From Granulosicoccus sp045110515 (lineage in GTDB: Bacteria; Pseudomonadota; Gammaproteobacteria; Granulosicoccales; Granulosicoccaceae): a stretch of 64,000 bases of DNA. Positions 53,838 through 62,911 of the stretch are shown piece by piece. Each line of letters opens with the position of its first letter. Position 1 is the first letter of the stretch. Under the pieces are notes generated by a model. It ran no database searches. It worked only from the letters and a program-made list of their open reading frames with translations, and was not told the DNA's origin. The stretch spans positions 1 through 64,000 of the forward strand of contig JBGCGD010000051.1 in the NCBI GenBank assembly GCA_045110515.1, written 5' to 3'. The position numbers were made by a program, and so were the translations under genes.

Positions 53838-54839
53838 ATGAAAAAGTTGTTCTTGCCTATTGCAATCGCATCAGCGTTACTCGCACCACAGGCCGCTAAC
53901 GCCAGTTGTGAAGAAGGCGAAATTGTCATCAAATTTAGCCACGTTACTAATACTGACAAACACCCCAAAGGTATTGCTGCAACGCTTCTGGCAGAGCGTG
54001 TGAATTCCGACATGGACGGTAAAGCGTGTATGGAGGTTTTCCCGAACTCCTCTCTATACACCGATGAAAAAGTCGTTGAAGCACTGCTTAGAGGAGATAT
54101 ACAACTAGCTGCACCGTCTCTTTCACTTTTCGAAAAATTTACTAAACAGTTTCGTTTGTTTGACCTACCGTTCATGTTTAAAAACATCGATGCAGTGGAT
54201 GAATTTCAAAACTCAGAACACGGTGAAGCACTCCGTAGCTCAATGAATAAGCGGGGGCTGCAAGGTTTGGCTTTCTGGCACAACGGCATGAAACAAATGT
54301 CGGCGAACAAACCTCTGATTTCACCCACAGACGCAGAAGGTTTACGGTTTCGCGTCCAACCCAGTGATGTTCTCGTGGCCCAGATGGAAGCTATTGGAGG
54401 TAATCCGCAAAAGATGGCATTTGCGGAAGTGTACGGTGCGTTGCAAACCGGTGTCGTCGATGGACAGGAGAACACTTGGTCTAATATTTATGGGCGTAAG
54501 TTTTTTGAAGTACAAGATGGTATTACCGAAACCAACCACGGAATCATCGACTACCTGGTTGTGACATCTGTGGATTGGCTTGACAGTCTAGATGCTGAAA
54601 TACGAGATCAATTCTTAAGCATCGTTGCCGATGTTACAGCCCTTCGAAATACGGAGTCTACCCAGGTTAACGAAGAAGCCAAAACGGCCATCCTAAATGC
54701 CGGAGGCGAAGTCCGAGCCCTAACCGCTGAGCAGCGTGCTGAATGGGTCGCTGCAATGAAGCCAGTCTGGGAACGTTTTAAAGATGATGTTGGTGAAGAA
54801 AATATCGCCATTGCACAAGAGATAAACCAAAAGCACTAG
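53838..54839 (+). CDS. dctP: TRAP transporter substrate-binding protein (DctP)
   Basis: This 333-residue periplasmic protein has the signal MKKLFLPIAIASALLAPQAANA, cleaved before SCEEGE. It has DctP-family structure: IVIKFSHVTNTDKHPKG, EVFPNSSLYTDEKVVEALLRGDIQL, GLRFRVQPSDVLVAQMEAIGG with the Arg that binds carboxylate ligands, and FAEVYGALQTGVVDGQENTWSNIY. It is likely to bind C4-dicarboxylates. A strong GGAGG precedes the ATG. I found no -24/-12 sigma54 promoter upstream, in keeping with the damaged regulator. It is the first gene of dctP-dctQ-dctM. Confidence 0.9.
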   Translation: MKKLFLPIAIASALLAPQAANASCEEGEIVIKFSHVTNTDKHPKGIAATLLAERVNSDMDGKACMEVFPNSSLYTDEKVVEALLRGDIQLAAPSLSLFEKFTKQFRLFDLPFMFKNIDAVDEFQNSEHGEALRSSMNKRGLQGLAFWHNGMKQMSANKPLISPTDAEGLRFRVQPSDVLVAQMEAIGGNPQKMAFAEVYGALQTGVVDGQENTWSNIYGRKFFEVQDGITETNHGIIDYLVVTSVDWLDSLDAEIRDQFLSIVADVTALRNTESTQVNEEAKTAILNAGGEVRALTAEQRAEWVAAMKPVWERFKDDVGEENIAIAQEINQKH

Positions 54840-54856
54840 TTGTGCACTCTCCTTTT

Positions 54857-54874
54857 CGGCGCAAGGATGCGCCG
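54857..54874 (+). promoter_or_regulatory. Intra-operon hairpin between dctP and dctQ
   Basis: CGGCGCA (54857-54863) and TGCGCCG (54868-54874) form a perfect 7-bp GC-rich stem with an AGGA loop, without a T-run. It probably reduces read-through or protects the dctP message. Confidence 0.55.
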
Positions 54875-54909
54875 TACATCTTTAAAACCTACGAATAAAA
54901 TCTTGCACG

Positions 54910-55569
54910 ATGAAAGAGTCTAGCTCCCGTTTTTTTGATATCGAAAAACGAATTATTGCTTTTCTCATTGGCACTATGACAGCTCTGACGTTTGCCAATG
55001 TTATCGCCCGCTATGTTTTTGAGAGCAACATTTTGTGGTCTCTTGAGCTTACCGTTTTTATTTTTGCTTGGCTGGTCTTACTCGGTGCTGTTCACGCAGT
55101 CTCTACGAATGCGCATATCGGTGTAGACCTAGTGATAACCATGGTTGGAAACCTGACGCGTAAGCGCATAAATCGCCTGGCCTCCGTTATTTGTATTATT
55201 TACTGCGTATTTATCTTCAAAGGCTCTTGGGATTACTGAGCCAACTATGCCAACCTGCCTACGACATCCGGTAGATGGTTTCCCACAGGCTTTAACTGGA
55301 ATTTCAGGGATCAGGGCTGGTATGAGGTCTACAGCATTCCAATGCCCGACTTTATGCGATTTCTTGAGGGCATATTTAACGATGGCGACCCGTATGAAAA
55401 AATACCGCGCTTTATTCCATATGCGGTTCTTCCCCTATTCGCCCTACTCATGCTTGTACGATACGTTTATGCACTGAGGGACATAGAATCAGGTCGTAAA
55501 GATTGCATCATTGCATCGCATGAGGGAAGCAAAGAAACCTCTTCCGAAGTTCAAGGGGAGACGCGCTAA
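54910..55569 (+). pseudogene. dctQ: TRAP transporter small membrane subunit (DctQ) interrupted by an in-frame TGA
   Basis: The frame starting at 54910 gives a normal DctQ N-terminus (FFDIEKRIIAFLIGTMTALTFAN, then VIARYVFESNILWSLELTVFIFAWLVLLG) and reaches KGSWDY, then TGA at 55237-55239. The same frame continues ANYANLPTTSGRWFPTGFNW, PDFMRFLEGIF and a last helix IPYAVLPLFALLMLVRYVYALRD, ending with the TAA at 55569 that overlaps the dctM start. Family members often have a Trp at this point, so TGG to TGA is the simplest change. Truncation after 109 residues would remove the last helix. Total length (219 codons) is otherwise normal. Confidence 0.8.
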
Positions 55570-56942
55570 TGGATATTGCATTACTTTTTGCGCTAATTAT
55601 CGGCTTGCTGCTAATCGGCGTCCCAATAGCTGTTTCGATCGGATTATCGTCAATATTATTCTTACTATGGTTCTCTGATGGATCATTAGCCTCAATCGCG
55701 CAAACACTGTTTTCAGCCTTTGAAGGTCATTACACGCTATTAGCCATTCCGTTCTTCATCTTGGCTTCATCGTTCATGTCAACTGGAGGCGTCGCTCGAC
55801 GAATCATCCGTTTTTCGATTGCCTGTGTTGGACATTTGCAAGGCGGATTAGCCATTGCAGGTGTTTTCGCTTGTATGTTGTTTGCAGCCCTCTCAGGATC
55901 ATCTCCAGCAACGGTAGTCGCTATCGGCTCCATCGTCATCGCGGGAATGACACAGGTGGGGTATACCAAAGAATTCGCAGCAGGTGTCATCTGTAACGCA
56001 GGGACGCTCGGCATTCTGATACCGCCCTCTATTGTTATGGTTGTTTATGCAGCATCCGTTGATGTCTCTGTCGGGCGTATGTTTATGGCAGGGATAATCC
56101 CTGGGCTACTGGTATCGTTCATGCTGATGGCTGCTATTTACTGCGTTGCACGATTTAAAGGCTTGCCCAAAGGAGAGTGGGTTGGCTGGTCAGAAGTTAT
56201 TGAATCAGGCAAAGATGCGGGCTGGGGCTTGTTTCTTATTGTCGTAATCCTGGGCGGAATATACGGCGGTATTTTTACACCCACCGAAGCTGCGGCTGTG
56301 GCGGCAGTCTATTCATTCTTAGTGGCCACGTTTATCTACAAAGATATGGGGCCACTTGCACATCGTGAAAGTAAAACCAAACCCAACTTCATAGAATATA
56401 TTTTAGCGATCCCGCGCTCTCTTGTTCACAAAGACACAATAGATGCGTTGTATGCCGGAGGTAAGCTCACGGTCGTACTGCTCTTTATCATTGCAAACGC
56501 ATTAATACTTAAGCATGTACTGACGGATGAACAAATTCCTCAAAAAATTGCGTTGATGATTGTCGACGCAGGTGTCGGACCTATCGTTTTTCTTATTCTG
56601 GTCAATGTCATCTTGCTTATTGGCGGGCAGTTTATGGAGCCTTCCGGGTTGATCGTCATCGTGGCACCGCTGTTGTTTCCAATTGCAATAGAACTGGGTA
56701 TCGACCCTATCCACCTAGGCATCATCATGGTGGTCAATATGGAAATTGGTATGGTTACACCGCCAGTGGGATTAAACCTGTTCGTCACCTCTGGCATAGC
56801 CGAAATGCCCATCTTGAATATTGTAAAAGCAGCAGCTCCGTGGCTACTAGTCTTGTTCGTATTCCTTATTCTCGTGACATACATACCCGCAATATCGACC
56901 TTTTTGCCAACCCTGCTGTTAGGACCCGAAATAATCATATAA
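55569..56942 (+). CDS. dctM: TRAP transporter large membrane subunit (DctM)
   Basis: The 457-residue inner-membrane protein with about 12 helices forms the ion-coupled translocation channel. Family markers are FEGHYTLLAIPFFILASSFMSTGGVARRI, ALSGSSPATVVAIGSIV, GVICNAGTLGILIPPSIVMVVYA and MEIGMVTPPVGLNLFVTSGIA. It is intact, with its ATG overlapping the dctQ stop (TAATG). Uptake would still need a working DctQ. Confidence 0.92.
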   Translation: MDIALLFALIIGLLLIGVPIAVSIGLSSILFLLWFSDGSLASIAQTLFSAFEGHYTLLAIPFFILASSFMSTGGVARRIIRFSIACVGHLQGGLAIAGVFACMLFAALSGSSPATVVAIGSIVIAGMTQVGYTKEFAAGVICNAGTLGILIPPSIVMVVYAASVDVSVGRMFMAGIIPGLLVSFMLMAAIYCVARFKGLPKGEWVGWSEVIESGKDAGWGLFLIVVILGGIYGGIFTPTEAAAVAAVYSFLVATFIYKDMGPLAHRESKTKPNFIEYILAIPRSLVHKDTIDALYAGGKLTVVLLFIIANALILKHVLTDEQIPQKIALMIVDAGVGPIVFLILVNVILLIGGQFMEPSGLIVIVAPLLFPIAIELGIDPIHLGIIMVVNMEIGMVTPPVGLNLFVTSGIAEMPILNIVKAAAPWLLVLFVFLILVTYIPAISTFLPTLLLGPEIII

Positions 56943-57079
56943 GACATGTAGCGCTTTGAGCTACGCAAGCTATTGCATCTTCTTTTCATAACCGGCTTGG
57001 ACAACTTCCAATTAGGGACGCGTTGAGCCGGTTCCACTCGCAAAAATAGTTGACTAATAATTTCCAACGAAAATAAATT

Positions 57080-57109
57080 GCATAATACGTGACTATTCAC
57101 GTATTATGC
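57080..57109. promoter_or_regulatory. Perfect palindrome at the marR start (probable MarR operator)
   Basis: Arm GCATAATACGTGA (57080-57092) is the exact reverse complement of 57097-57109 across a CTAT spacer: a 13-bp inverted repeat ending 4 bp before the ATG at 57114. It covers the place of the ribosome site, and no Shine-Dalgarno is visible, so repressor binding would block both transcription and early message. Confidence 0.75.
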
Positions 57110-57113
57110 ACGC

Positions 57114-57539
57114 ATGAACATCAAGAACACCCAGTTTGTTTTCGCGCTGCTTTCAGCAGCAAACGGCATCGAGGGACGGCTCAATCGCGTCCTGTCAAAC
57201 GTTAAAGGGGTCAGCTTTACCGAATACTATTTGCTCGAGCAATTGAAAGATTTACACAATGGGGCTGCTACCCGTGTCGATCTGGCAAGGGCTGTCAATT
57301 TAACGCCTTCGGCCGTGACAAGGGCGTTGAAACCTTTAGAAAAAATAGGCTATGTCACAACTCAAAAAGGTGAACGAGATGCCCGGCAAAGCCTAGCAAC
57401 CCTGACACCCGCCGGCGAAGAGCTTTTACGCGATGCAAACAATCTCGTACTGGACGAAATAGCCTCTATGTCCATACCCAAGAACATTCGGGCAGAGCTT
57501 ATTCAGGCACTCTTGAACATAACGCCTAAGCACTCTTAA
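57114..57539 (+). CDS. MarR-family transcriptional regulator
   Basis: This 141-residue winged-helix dimer has SNVKGVSFTEYYLLEQLKDL, TRVDLARAVNLTPSAVTRALKPLEKIGYVTTQ (recognition helix about 57-80), then the wing KGERDARQSLATLTPAGEELL (about 81-101) and a dimerising C-terminal helix. Ligands of MarR proteins are usually phenolic or aromatic acids. It lies between the TRAP genes and ybiT, and is probably autoregulated through the palindrome over its start. The 207 bp that follow hold no convincing gene. Confidence 0.87.
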   Translation: MNIKNTQFVFALLSAANGIEGRLNRVLSNVKGVSFTEYYLLEQLKDLHNGAATRVDLARAVNLTPSAVTRALKPLEKIGYVTTQKGERDARQSLATLTPAGEELLRDANNLVLDEIASMSIPKNIRAELIQALLNITPKHS

Positions 57540-57746
57540 TCTGATTGAAACGTCCTATATAACTCAACAGAACCTTTACTCGTATTCTTTGCCAACCGCT
57601 CCGTGGCTTGTAGCTTGCGAATTTCCGGCTGTGACAAGCACAGCACTCTTGTCCATCGGGAAATCAAATACCCTGCCTGCAGTGTTAATATGAACGCCTC
57701 CCCCTTGAAAGGCATCCGTTTCGATGCCCACTGTTGAGCTTCCCTC

Positions 57747-59357
57747 TTGATCTCTGCATCGAACGTTACTATCCAGTTCGGCTCCAAGCCGCTTTTCGAA
57801 AATATTTCTGTCAAATTCGGCGACGGCAATCGGTATGGACTGATAGGTGCAAACGGTTGTGGCAAGTCGACGTTCATGAATATTCTGGGCGGCTCGCTAG
57901 AACCCACCGCCGGTAATGTCTCACTGACGCCCAATGAGCGCATAGGAAAGCTCCACCAGGACCAATTTGCGTTTGAAGAATTCAGCGTTATTGATACCGT
58001 CATTATGGGTCATCAGGAACTCTGGACGGTAAAACAAGAACGCGAACGCCTGTATGCCCTACCTGAAATGACGGAAGCTGACGGCATGCGAGTTGCCGAG
58101 CTGGAAGTCGAGTTTGCGGAAATGGATGGTTATACCGCCGAAAGCCGTGCGGGTGAATTTTTAAGCGGTGCGGGCATTGAAGAGTCTTTGCATTTCGGCC
58201 CTATGAGTGAAGTTGCACCTGGCTGGAAACTAAGAGTGTTGCTTGCCCAAGCCTTGTTTTCATCGCCGGACATACTGCTGCTGGACGAGCCAACCAACAA
58301 CTTGGACATTAATGCTATTCGCTGGTTAGAAGGTGTCTTAAGCCAACAGAAAAGCACCATCGTGATTATCTCGCACGACCGGCATTTTCTTAACTCCGTG
58401 TGCACGCATATGGCCGACATAGACTATGGCGAGCTTCGCGTTTACCCAGGCAACTATGATGATTTTATGATTGCCTCTACAGCGGCACGAGAACTTCTAC
58501 AGTCTCAGAACTCCAAGAAGAAAGCACAAATAGCTGACTTACAACAGTTCGTTAGCCGATTCTCGGCAAACGCCTCTAAAGCAAAACAGGCGACATCTCG
58601 TGCCAAGCAGATTCAGAAAATCGAACTAGCTGACATTAAGCGTTCAAGCCGTGTTAGTCCCTACATTCGGTTCACTCAAGAGAAAAAACTATTCAGACAA
58701 GCGGTCACTGTGGAAAGCCTGGCTATGGGTTTTGATAACGAGCTGCTGTTTGAAAAAGGCAACCTGATGCTTGAAGCAGGGTCCCGCTTGGCTATTATCG
58801 GAGAGAACGGTGTCGGCAAGACAACGCTACTAAGAGGCCTACTAAATGAGTTACAACCGATGAACGGTGATATCCAATGGGCTGAGAATGCCTCTATCGG
58901 ATACTGCCCTCAGGACAACACCAACGAATTTGCCAACAACTTTACGTTGTTCGACTGGATGACTCAATGGCGAAAACCCTCTCACAACGATCAAGTGGTC
59001 AGAGCCATTCTGGGTCAGCTTCTATTCTCATCCGATGACTTTGAAAAACGAGTACAGGTGTGTTCCGGTGGTGAGAAAAATCGCTTGATATTCGGCAAAT
59101 TGATTTTAAGTGCGCCAAACGTAATGGTGCTTGATGAACCAACGAACCATATGGATATGGAAGCGATAGAGGCCTTGAATATGGCGTTGGAACACTATGA
59201 AGGCACTATTGTGTTCGTCAGTCACGACAGAGAATTTGTATCCTCTCTTGCCACTCAGATTGTTGAAATAAAAGACCAGCAACTGATTAACTTTGCGGGT
59301 ACCTATGACGAATACCTGGCCAGCCAGAAACTGGAATCTAAGGCTGCAAACTTTTAA
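57747..59357 (+). CDS. ybiT: ABC-F family ATPase (YbiT)
   Basis: This 536-residue cytoplasmic protein has two ABC ATPase domains and no membrane part. It closely follows E. coli YbiT throughout: SNVTIQFGSKPLFENISVKF, Walker A GANGCGKSTF, DQFAFEEFSVIDTVIMGH, MSEVAPGWKLRVLLAQALF, LLLDEPTNNLDINAIRWLE, the linker AQIADLQQFVSRFSANASKA, then Walker A GENGVGKTTL, CSGGEKNRLIFGK and VLDEPTNHMDMEA. ABC-F proteins act on the ribosome. The start is a TTG at 57747, which aligns with the family N-terminus. The gene ends convergent to the molybdenum hydroxylase operon. Confidence 0.92.
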   Translation: MISASNVTIQFGSKPLFENISVKFGDGNRYGLIGANGCGKSTFMNILGGSLEPTAGNVSLTPNERIGKLHQDQFAFEEFSVIDTVIMGHQELWTVKQERERLYALPEMTEADGMRVAELEVEFAEMDGYTAESRAGEFLSGAGIEESLHFGPMSEVAPGWKLRVLLAQALFSSPDILLLDEPTNNLDINAIRWLEGVLSQQKSTIVIISHDRHFLNSVCTHMADIDYGELRVYPGNYDDFMIASTAARELLQSQNSKKKAQIADLQQFVSRFSANASKAKQATSRAKQIQKIELADIKRSSRVSPYIRFTQEKKLFRQAVTVESLAMGFDNELLFEKGNLMLEAGSRLAIIGENGVGKTTLLRGLLNELQPMNGDIQWAENASIGYCPQDNTNEFANNFTLFDWMTQWRKPSHNDQVVRAILGQLLFSSDDFEKRVQVCSGGEKNRLIFGKLILSAPNVMVLDEPTNHMDMEAIEALNMALEHYEGTIVFVSHDREFVSSLATQIVEIKDQQLINFAGTYDEYLASQKLESKAANF

Positions 59358-59369
59358 CGACGCAGCCTT
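59340..59369. terminator. Bidirectional terminator between ybiT and the hydroxylase operon
   Basis: AAGGCTGC (59340-59347) and GCAGCCTT (59362-59369) form an 8-bp stem with a 14-nt loop containing CTTTT, across the 10 bp between the convergent genes. Both gene ends lie within it. Confidence 0.6.
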
Positions 59370-61608
59370 AAACGAAATCGATATGCTTGTTGAGCGGTAG
59401 TTCGCGTATACGTTGACCGGTCGCGGCAAATATTGCGTTGGCTAAAGCGGGGGCTGTGACAGGCACGGGTGGCTCACCGACACCGCGAATTTTGCTCCCG
59501 TTTTCCAAGCCCTTAACCATGATGCTCGGACACTGATACAACCGCATAGCTTGGTGAGTATGATAATTTGATTGCTGCGCCTTTCCGTCGCTGTACGTGA
59601 TTTCGCAATTCATGGCGTGTCCCAAACCCCAAACAACACCACCCTGCACCAGGTTTTCAAAATTATCTGGATCGACGACCGTTCCAACATCAGCTGCGAT
59701 CCAGACATTTTGCAGCCGTACACCGGCCTCTTCACTGGACACTTGAATAACAGCAGCTGTAGGCACACCAAAGCTTTCCACAAAGGCAACACCACGCGCA
59801 TGATTCGCGGGTAATTCACCACCCCATGACGACATGTCTGCCACCGCCTCCAAGACCTTTCTAGAGACATCGTGTTGCATTAGCCGAATACGTTCCTGCA
59901 TGGGGTCGGCTCCTGCCTCATGAATAAGCTCATCGAGGAAACTGTCAAAAAAGAATCCGGCACCATTGGCACCCACCGCCCGCCAGGAAGATACCGGAGC
60001 CAGTTCAGGCGTACGGTACGCACGCATTCGATAAGCCGGTATGTTGTACGGGTTGTTCCATGCGCCAGCAGGTATTTGAGCATCGGGACCCGGCACACTG
60101 ATACCCACCCGCCCCATTTGCGAACTCACCGGTGATACCGAAGATATGCTGAGATCAATGCCATGCACTTTCCCGTCTTTGACAGAACCCTGACCCCTTG
60201 CCATTGCAATGTGGCGTGGAAAATCATGTGCAAAATCTTCTTCTCGCGAGAAGGTCATTTTTACAGGCGTACCACGCATTTGGTTGGCGATTTCAGCCGC
60301 TACTTTGACGTATTCCAGCTCCAAACGATGCCCGAAACTGCCGCCCATATACTGGTTATGGAAAACGACCTGTTCAGAATCATGGCCGGTTACAGACGCT
60401 ACCTGCTGTTGCAACATGCGGGGTAGTTGATGCCCAGTCCACACTTCAACTTGCTGCTCACTCACCTTTACGATTGCGTTTAAAGGTTCCAGCGGCTGAT
60501 GGGCAACATACGGCGAACGATATTCAGCAGAGAACACAGCGCTGTCCGCTAGAGAGATATTGATATCACCATCATCGCGCCAGGTCTTATCGAGCCTGTC
60601 CTCAATGAAGGAATCGCTAACCGCTTGCCAGTGGTCTTCTTGCTCAGCCGGATAAGGTGCATCACCCCAATTAAATTCAATGGCATTGGCAGCATTAATG
60701 GCATACCAGGTGTTGGTTGCAATGACGGCCACACCGTTGGTAATTTCTATAACCTTTAGAACACCGGGCATATCATTGGCTATGGTCGCATCGAATCCAT
60801 TCATAACACCGCCTTGTCGCGGGTTAATTTTTACCGTGGCATACACCATGTCCGGGACAGACAAATCGATACCGTAGCGCTGGGTGCCTGTCGATTTGGC
60901 CAGCGTATCAAGACGCGGCATAGGCTTTCCGATTAATCGCCAACTGGCTGGATCGCGCAGAGCGACATCTTCCGCAGGTTCAATTGTGGCCGCGAGCTCC
61001 GCTAGTTGTGTATACGCGATTGCACTGCCATCAGGAAGAATAACCGCACCACCCTCTGTTTTAAGCTCAGACACGGCAAGGCCCGTTTTTTTAGACGCCG
61101 CAAGCTTGAGCGTTTCACGCGCGACAGCTCCGGCCTCACGCAGCTTGTCAAAGCTGTCAGGCATAGAGGTCGAACCGCCGGTGCCTTGCATACCGATAAG
61201 CTTCAACACACCACCGACAACACCTCGCAAACCTTCGGCAATGGTGCTTTCATCGGTACTCATGAACGGAACACCCTCTTCGGCCATAGCTGTGTTCCAG
61301 TAAGCCGGACTGGGCTTGCCAAAGCTTATGTCAAAATCTCCCCAGCCAACATCCAACTCTTCCGCTATAAGAGCTGCTTGAGCAGAAGCAACGCCCTGGC
61401 CTTTATCTGCATGAGGCACTACCAACGTAATTTTGTCGGAGTCAATCAGTACCCAGGGATTGAAAGTGGCGGCACCGTCTGCAAGTTCATCGTTTAACGG
61501 GTTATCGGGCGTCTGCTTTACTTTATAAACTCCAAAAGCAATACCACCGGCAATAGCCGCACTGCCAATCAGAAAAGTACGTCGCGTAATCGTCGCTAGT
61601 TTCCCCAC
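59368..61608 (-). CDS. Molybdenum hydroxylase large subunit (isoquinoline 1-oxidoreductase beta-like, IorB)
   Basis: The 746-residue protein has a Tat signal (MGKLATITRRTFLIGSAAIAGG). It belongs to the xanthine-oxidase/aldehyde-oxidase family, IorB branch, which binds molybdopterin cytosine dinucleotide and hydroxylates N-heterocycles or oxidises aldehydes. Visible elements are PMPRLDTLAKSTGTQRYGIDL, GHQLPRMLQQQ, MGGSFGHRLELEYVKVAAEIA, YRTPELAPVSSWRAVGANGAG (substrate pocket) and the catalytic-Glu motif RGVGEPPVPVTAPALANAI near the C-terminus. With the signal, the enzyme is probably periplasmic, carrying IorA along. It lies 3 bp after iorA. Confidence 0.85.
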   Translation of the reverse strand: MGKLATITRRTFLIGSAAIAGGIAFGVYKVKQTPDNPLNDELADGAATFNPWVLIDSDKITLVVPHADKGQGVASAQAALIAEELDVGWGDFDISFGKPSPAYWNTAMAEEGVPFMSTDESTIAEGLRGVVGGVLKLIGMQGTGGSTSMPDSFDKLREAGAVARETLKLAASKKTGLAVSELKTEGGAVILPDGSAIAYTQLAELAATIEPAEDVALRDPASWRLIGKPMPRLDTLAKSTGTQRYGIDLSVPDMVYATVKINPRQGGVMNGFDATIANDMPGVLKVIEITNGVAVIATNTWYAINAANAIEFNWGDAPYPAEQEDHWQAVSDSFIEDRLDKTWRDDGDINISLADSAVFSAEYRSPYVAHQPLEPLNAIVKVSEQQVEVWTGHQLPRMLQQQVASVTGHDSEQVVFHNQYMGGSFGHRLELEYVKVAAEIANQMRGTPVKMTFSREEDFAHDFPRHIAMARGQGSVKDGKVHGIDLSISSVSPVSSQMGRVGISVPGPDAQIPAGAWNNPYNIPAYRMRAYRTPELAPVSSWRAVGANGAGFFFDSFLDELIHEAGADPMQERIRLMQHDVSRKVLEAVADMSSWGGELPANHARGVAFVESFGVPTAAVIQVSSEEAGVRLQNVWIAADVGTVVDPDNFENLVQGGVVWGLGHAMNCEITYSDGKAQQSNYHTHQAMRLYQCPSIMVKGLENGSKIRGVGEPPVPVTAPALANAIFAATGQRIRELPLNKHIDFV

Positions 61609-61611
61609 GAC

Positions 61612-62076
61612 TCAGCCCTCTTGCAACTTATCAGACGCCGCATGAATGGCAGCTCGTATTCTTGGATAGGTACCACAGCGACACAGGTTGCCGGACATGA
61701 CGGCATCGATTTGCGCATCAGTCGGTTTAGGGGTGGTGGTTAATAGAGACGCGGCCTGCATCATCTGACCTGACTGACAGTAACCACACTGAGCCACTTG
61801 CTTCTCAGACCAGGCTTCTTGCACGGCGTGCATGGCATTGGGTGTTCCCAGACCTTCTATAGTTGTGATGGAAGCTCCTTGCAGACTACCCACACGCAGC
61901 TGGCACGACCGGACGGCAATACCGTCAAGATGCACCGTACAAGCGCCACACTGTGCAATGCCACAACCGTATTTCGTGCCGGTAAGCCCCAGTTCATCGC
62001 GCAATACCCAAAGCAAGGGCATTTCCGGTTGCACATCAACCTCGTATGCTTCTCCATTGATAGTCAGGCTTATCAT
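61612..62076 (-). CDS. Molybdenum hydroxylase [2Fe-2S] subunit (isoquinoline 1-oxidoreductase alpha-like, IorA)
   Basis: The 154-residue small subunit carries two [2Fe-2S] clusters that pass electrons from the molybdenum site. The N-terminal plant-ferredoxin-type cluster motif GTKYGCGIAQCGACTVHLDG plus a following Cys (about 33-60) and the C-terminal cluster motif QCGYCQSGQMMQA with NLCRCGTYPRI (about 96-141) supply eight cysteines. No own signal peptide is visible, as expected if it is exported with the Tat-bearing partner. There is no FAD subunit gene, typical of the Ior type. Confidence 0.9.
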   Translation of the reverse strand: MISLTINGEAYEVDVQPEMPLLWVLRDELGLTGTKYGCGIAQCGACTVHLDGIAVRSCQLRVGSLQGASITTIEGLGTPNAMHAVQEAWSEKQVAQCGYCQSGQMMQAASLLTTTPKPTDAQIDAVMSGNLCRCGTYPRIRAAIHAASDKLQEG

Positions 62077-62109
62077 GATAGTTTCCCATACCTTGGAATA
62101 TACAAGGGC

Positions 62110-62886
62110 TTAGTGCAAGCGGCCGTAGAACGTCATACGTGCAGATTCTGACAAAGAAACGCCAGGCTCACTATTGTAGGCTAGTACCACCAGCATACGG
62201 CACACATTACCGATGGTGGGCGTTACGCGATGTAGAGAATTTCGCCCGCGGAACAACACCAGACACCCGGAATCCATACTGAGGGTTTCTACCGTTTGCG
62301 CACCGTCTAAAATGCGCCCAACCTCGTCGTAGTTCATATCGCCTTTATCAGCGTCTCGTACATTTTTTACAAATTCAAATACTCCACCGCCGGCGGGTTT
62401 TTGCACGAGTAGTGTGATGGCGAATGAAGAGTTGTCGAAGTGCCAACCTAACTCCTGACCTTCAGAGGCATAGTGCAAATTGATGGACGACAATGGGTCC
62501 GCGTATTCATGCAGCGCCTGTTCATCGAGGACGTTGCACAAAAAACCTTTGAATTGTTCGTCGCCGTATAGGGTATGAAGCACGGACGGGTCCGGGATTT
62601 GATCGGTGGTAATGCATCCCTTTGACGATGTGACCGTACGATTACGTGGATGATTGTCATCAAAGGTTGAATCGCTGGGCTTTAAGTAGGCGTTATGATC
62701 ACTGCTCGTAAAAAAAGCTTTGTCATGATGAGCCTCCCCTTCATGAACCAGAGACTCAACCGCCTGTTGGGTGAGAAAATCGGGTACAACCAACACCCCG
62801 TGATTGTCCAGCTGTGCTTTGCATTCGGCTTGAAAGCTGTGGTCTGAAATCACATAGCGTCCGGTATTAATGATGTCACTTAGCAT
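62110..62886 (-). CDS. 2-oxoglutarate/Fe(II)-dependent oxygenase family protein
   Basis: The 258-residue jelly-roll protein has the iron triad in LGWHFDNSSFAITLL (His149, Asp151) and SLHRVTP (His219); Arg230 in NVCRMLVV fits the 2-oxoglutarate carboxylate site. The intact H.D...H set points to a hydroxylase rather than a halogenase, which would have Gly or Ala in place of Asp. A proline-rich, aromatic N-terminus (VLVVPDFLTQQAVESL) is usual for small-molecule oxygenases of this clan. It lies 25 bp after the PLP enzyme gene and 33 bp before iorA, so the four genes form one operon. Substrate unknown. Confidence 0.78.
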   Translation of the reverse strand: MLSDIINTGRYVISDHSFQAECKAQLDNHGVLVVPDFLTQQAVESLVHEGEAHHDKAFFTSSDHNAYLKPSDSTFDDNHPRNRTVTSSKGCITTDQIPDPSVLHTLYGDEQFKGFLCNVLDEQALHEYADPLSSINLHYASEGQELGWHFDNSSFAITLLVQKPAGGGVFEFVKNVRDADKGDMNYDEVGRILDGAQTVETLSMDSGCLVLFRGRNSLHRVTPTIGNVCRMLVVLAYNSEPGVSLSESARMTFYGRLH

Positions 62887-62911
62887 GTAGTAAACCCTAG
62901 CATGGGAAATC

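Noticed and set aside
55237..55239. Use of a genetic code in which TGA means Trp
   Set aside because: Many other genes in the window end in a clean TGA (for example the ATGA overlaps), and the neighbouring kinase has TAA, so a recoded organism is not supported.
57536..58003. Minus-strand open frame of 155 codons across the start of ybiT
   Set aside because: Its N-terminal part is the antisense of the ABC Walker region, a frequent shadow. The last 65 codons in the 207-bp gap show no family and no clear start.
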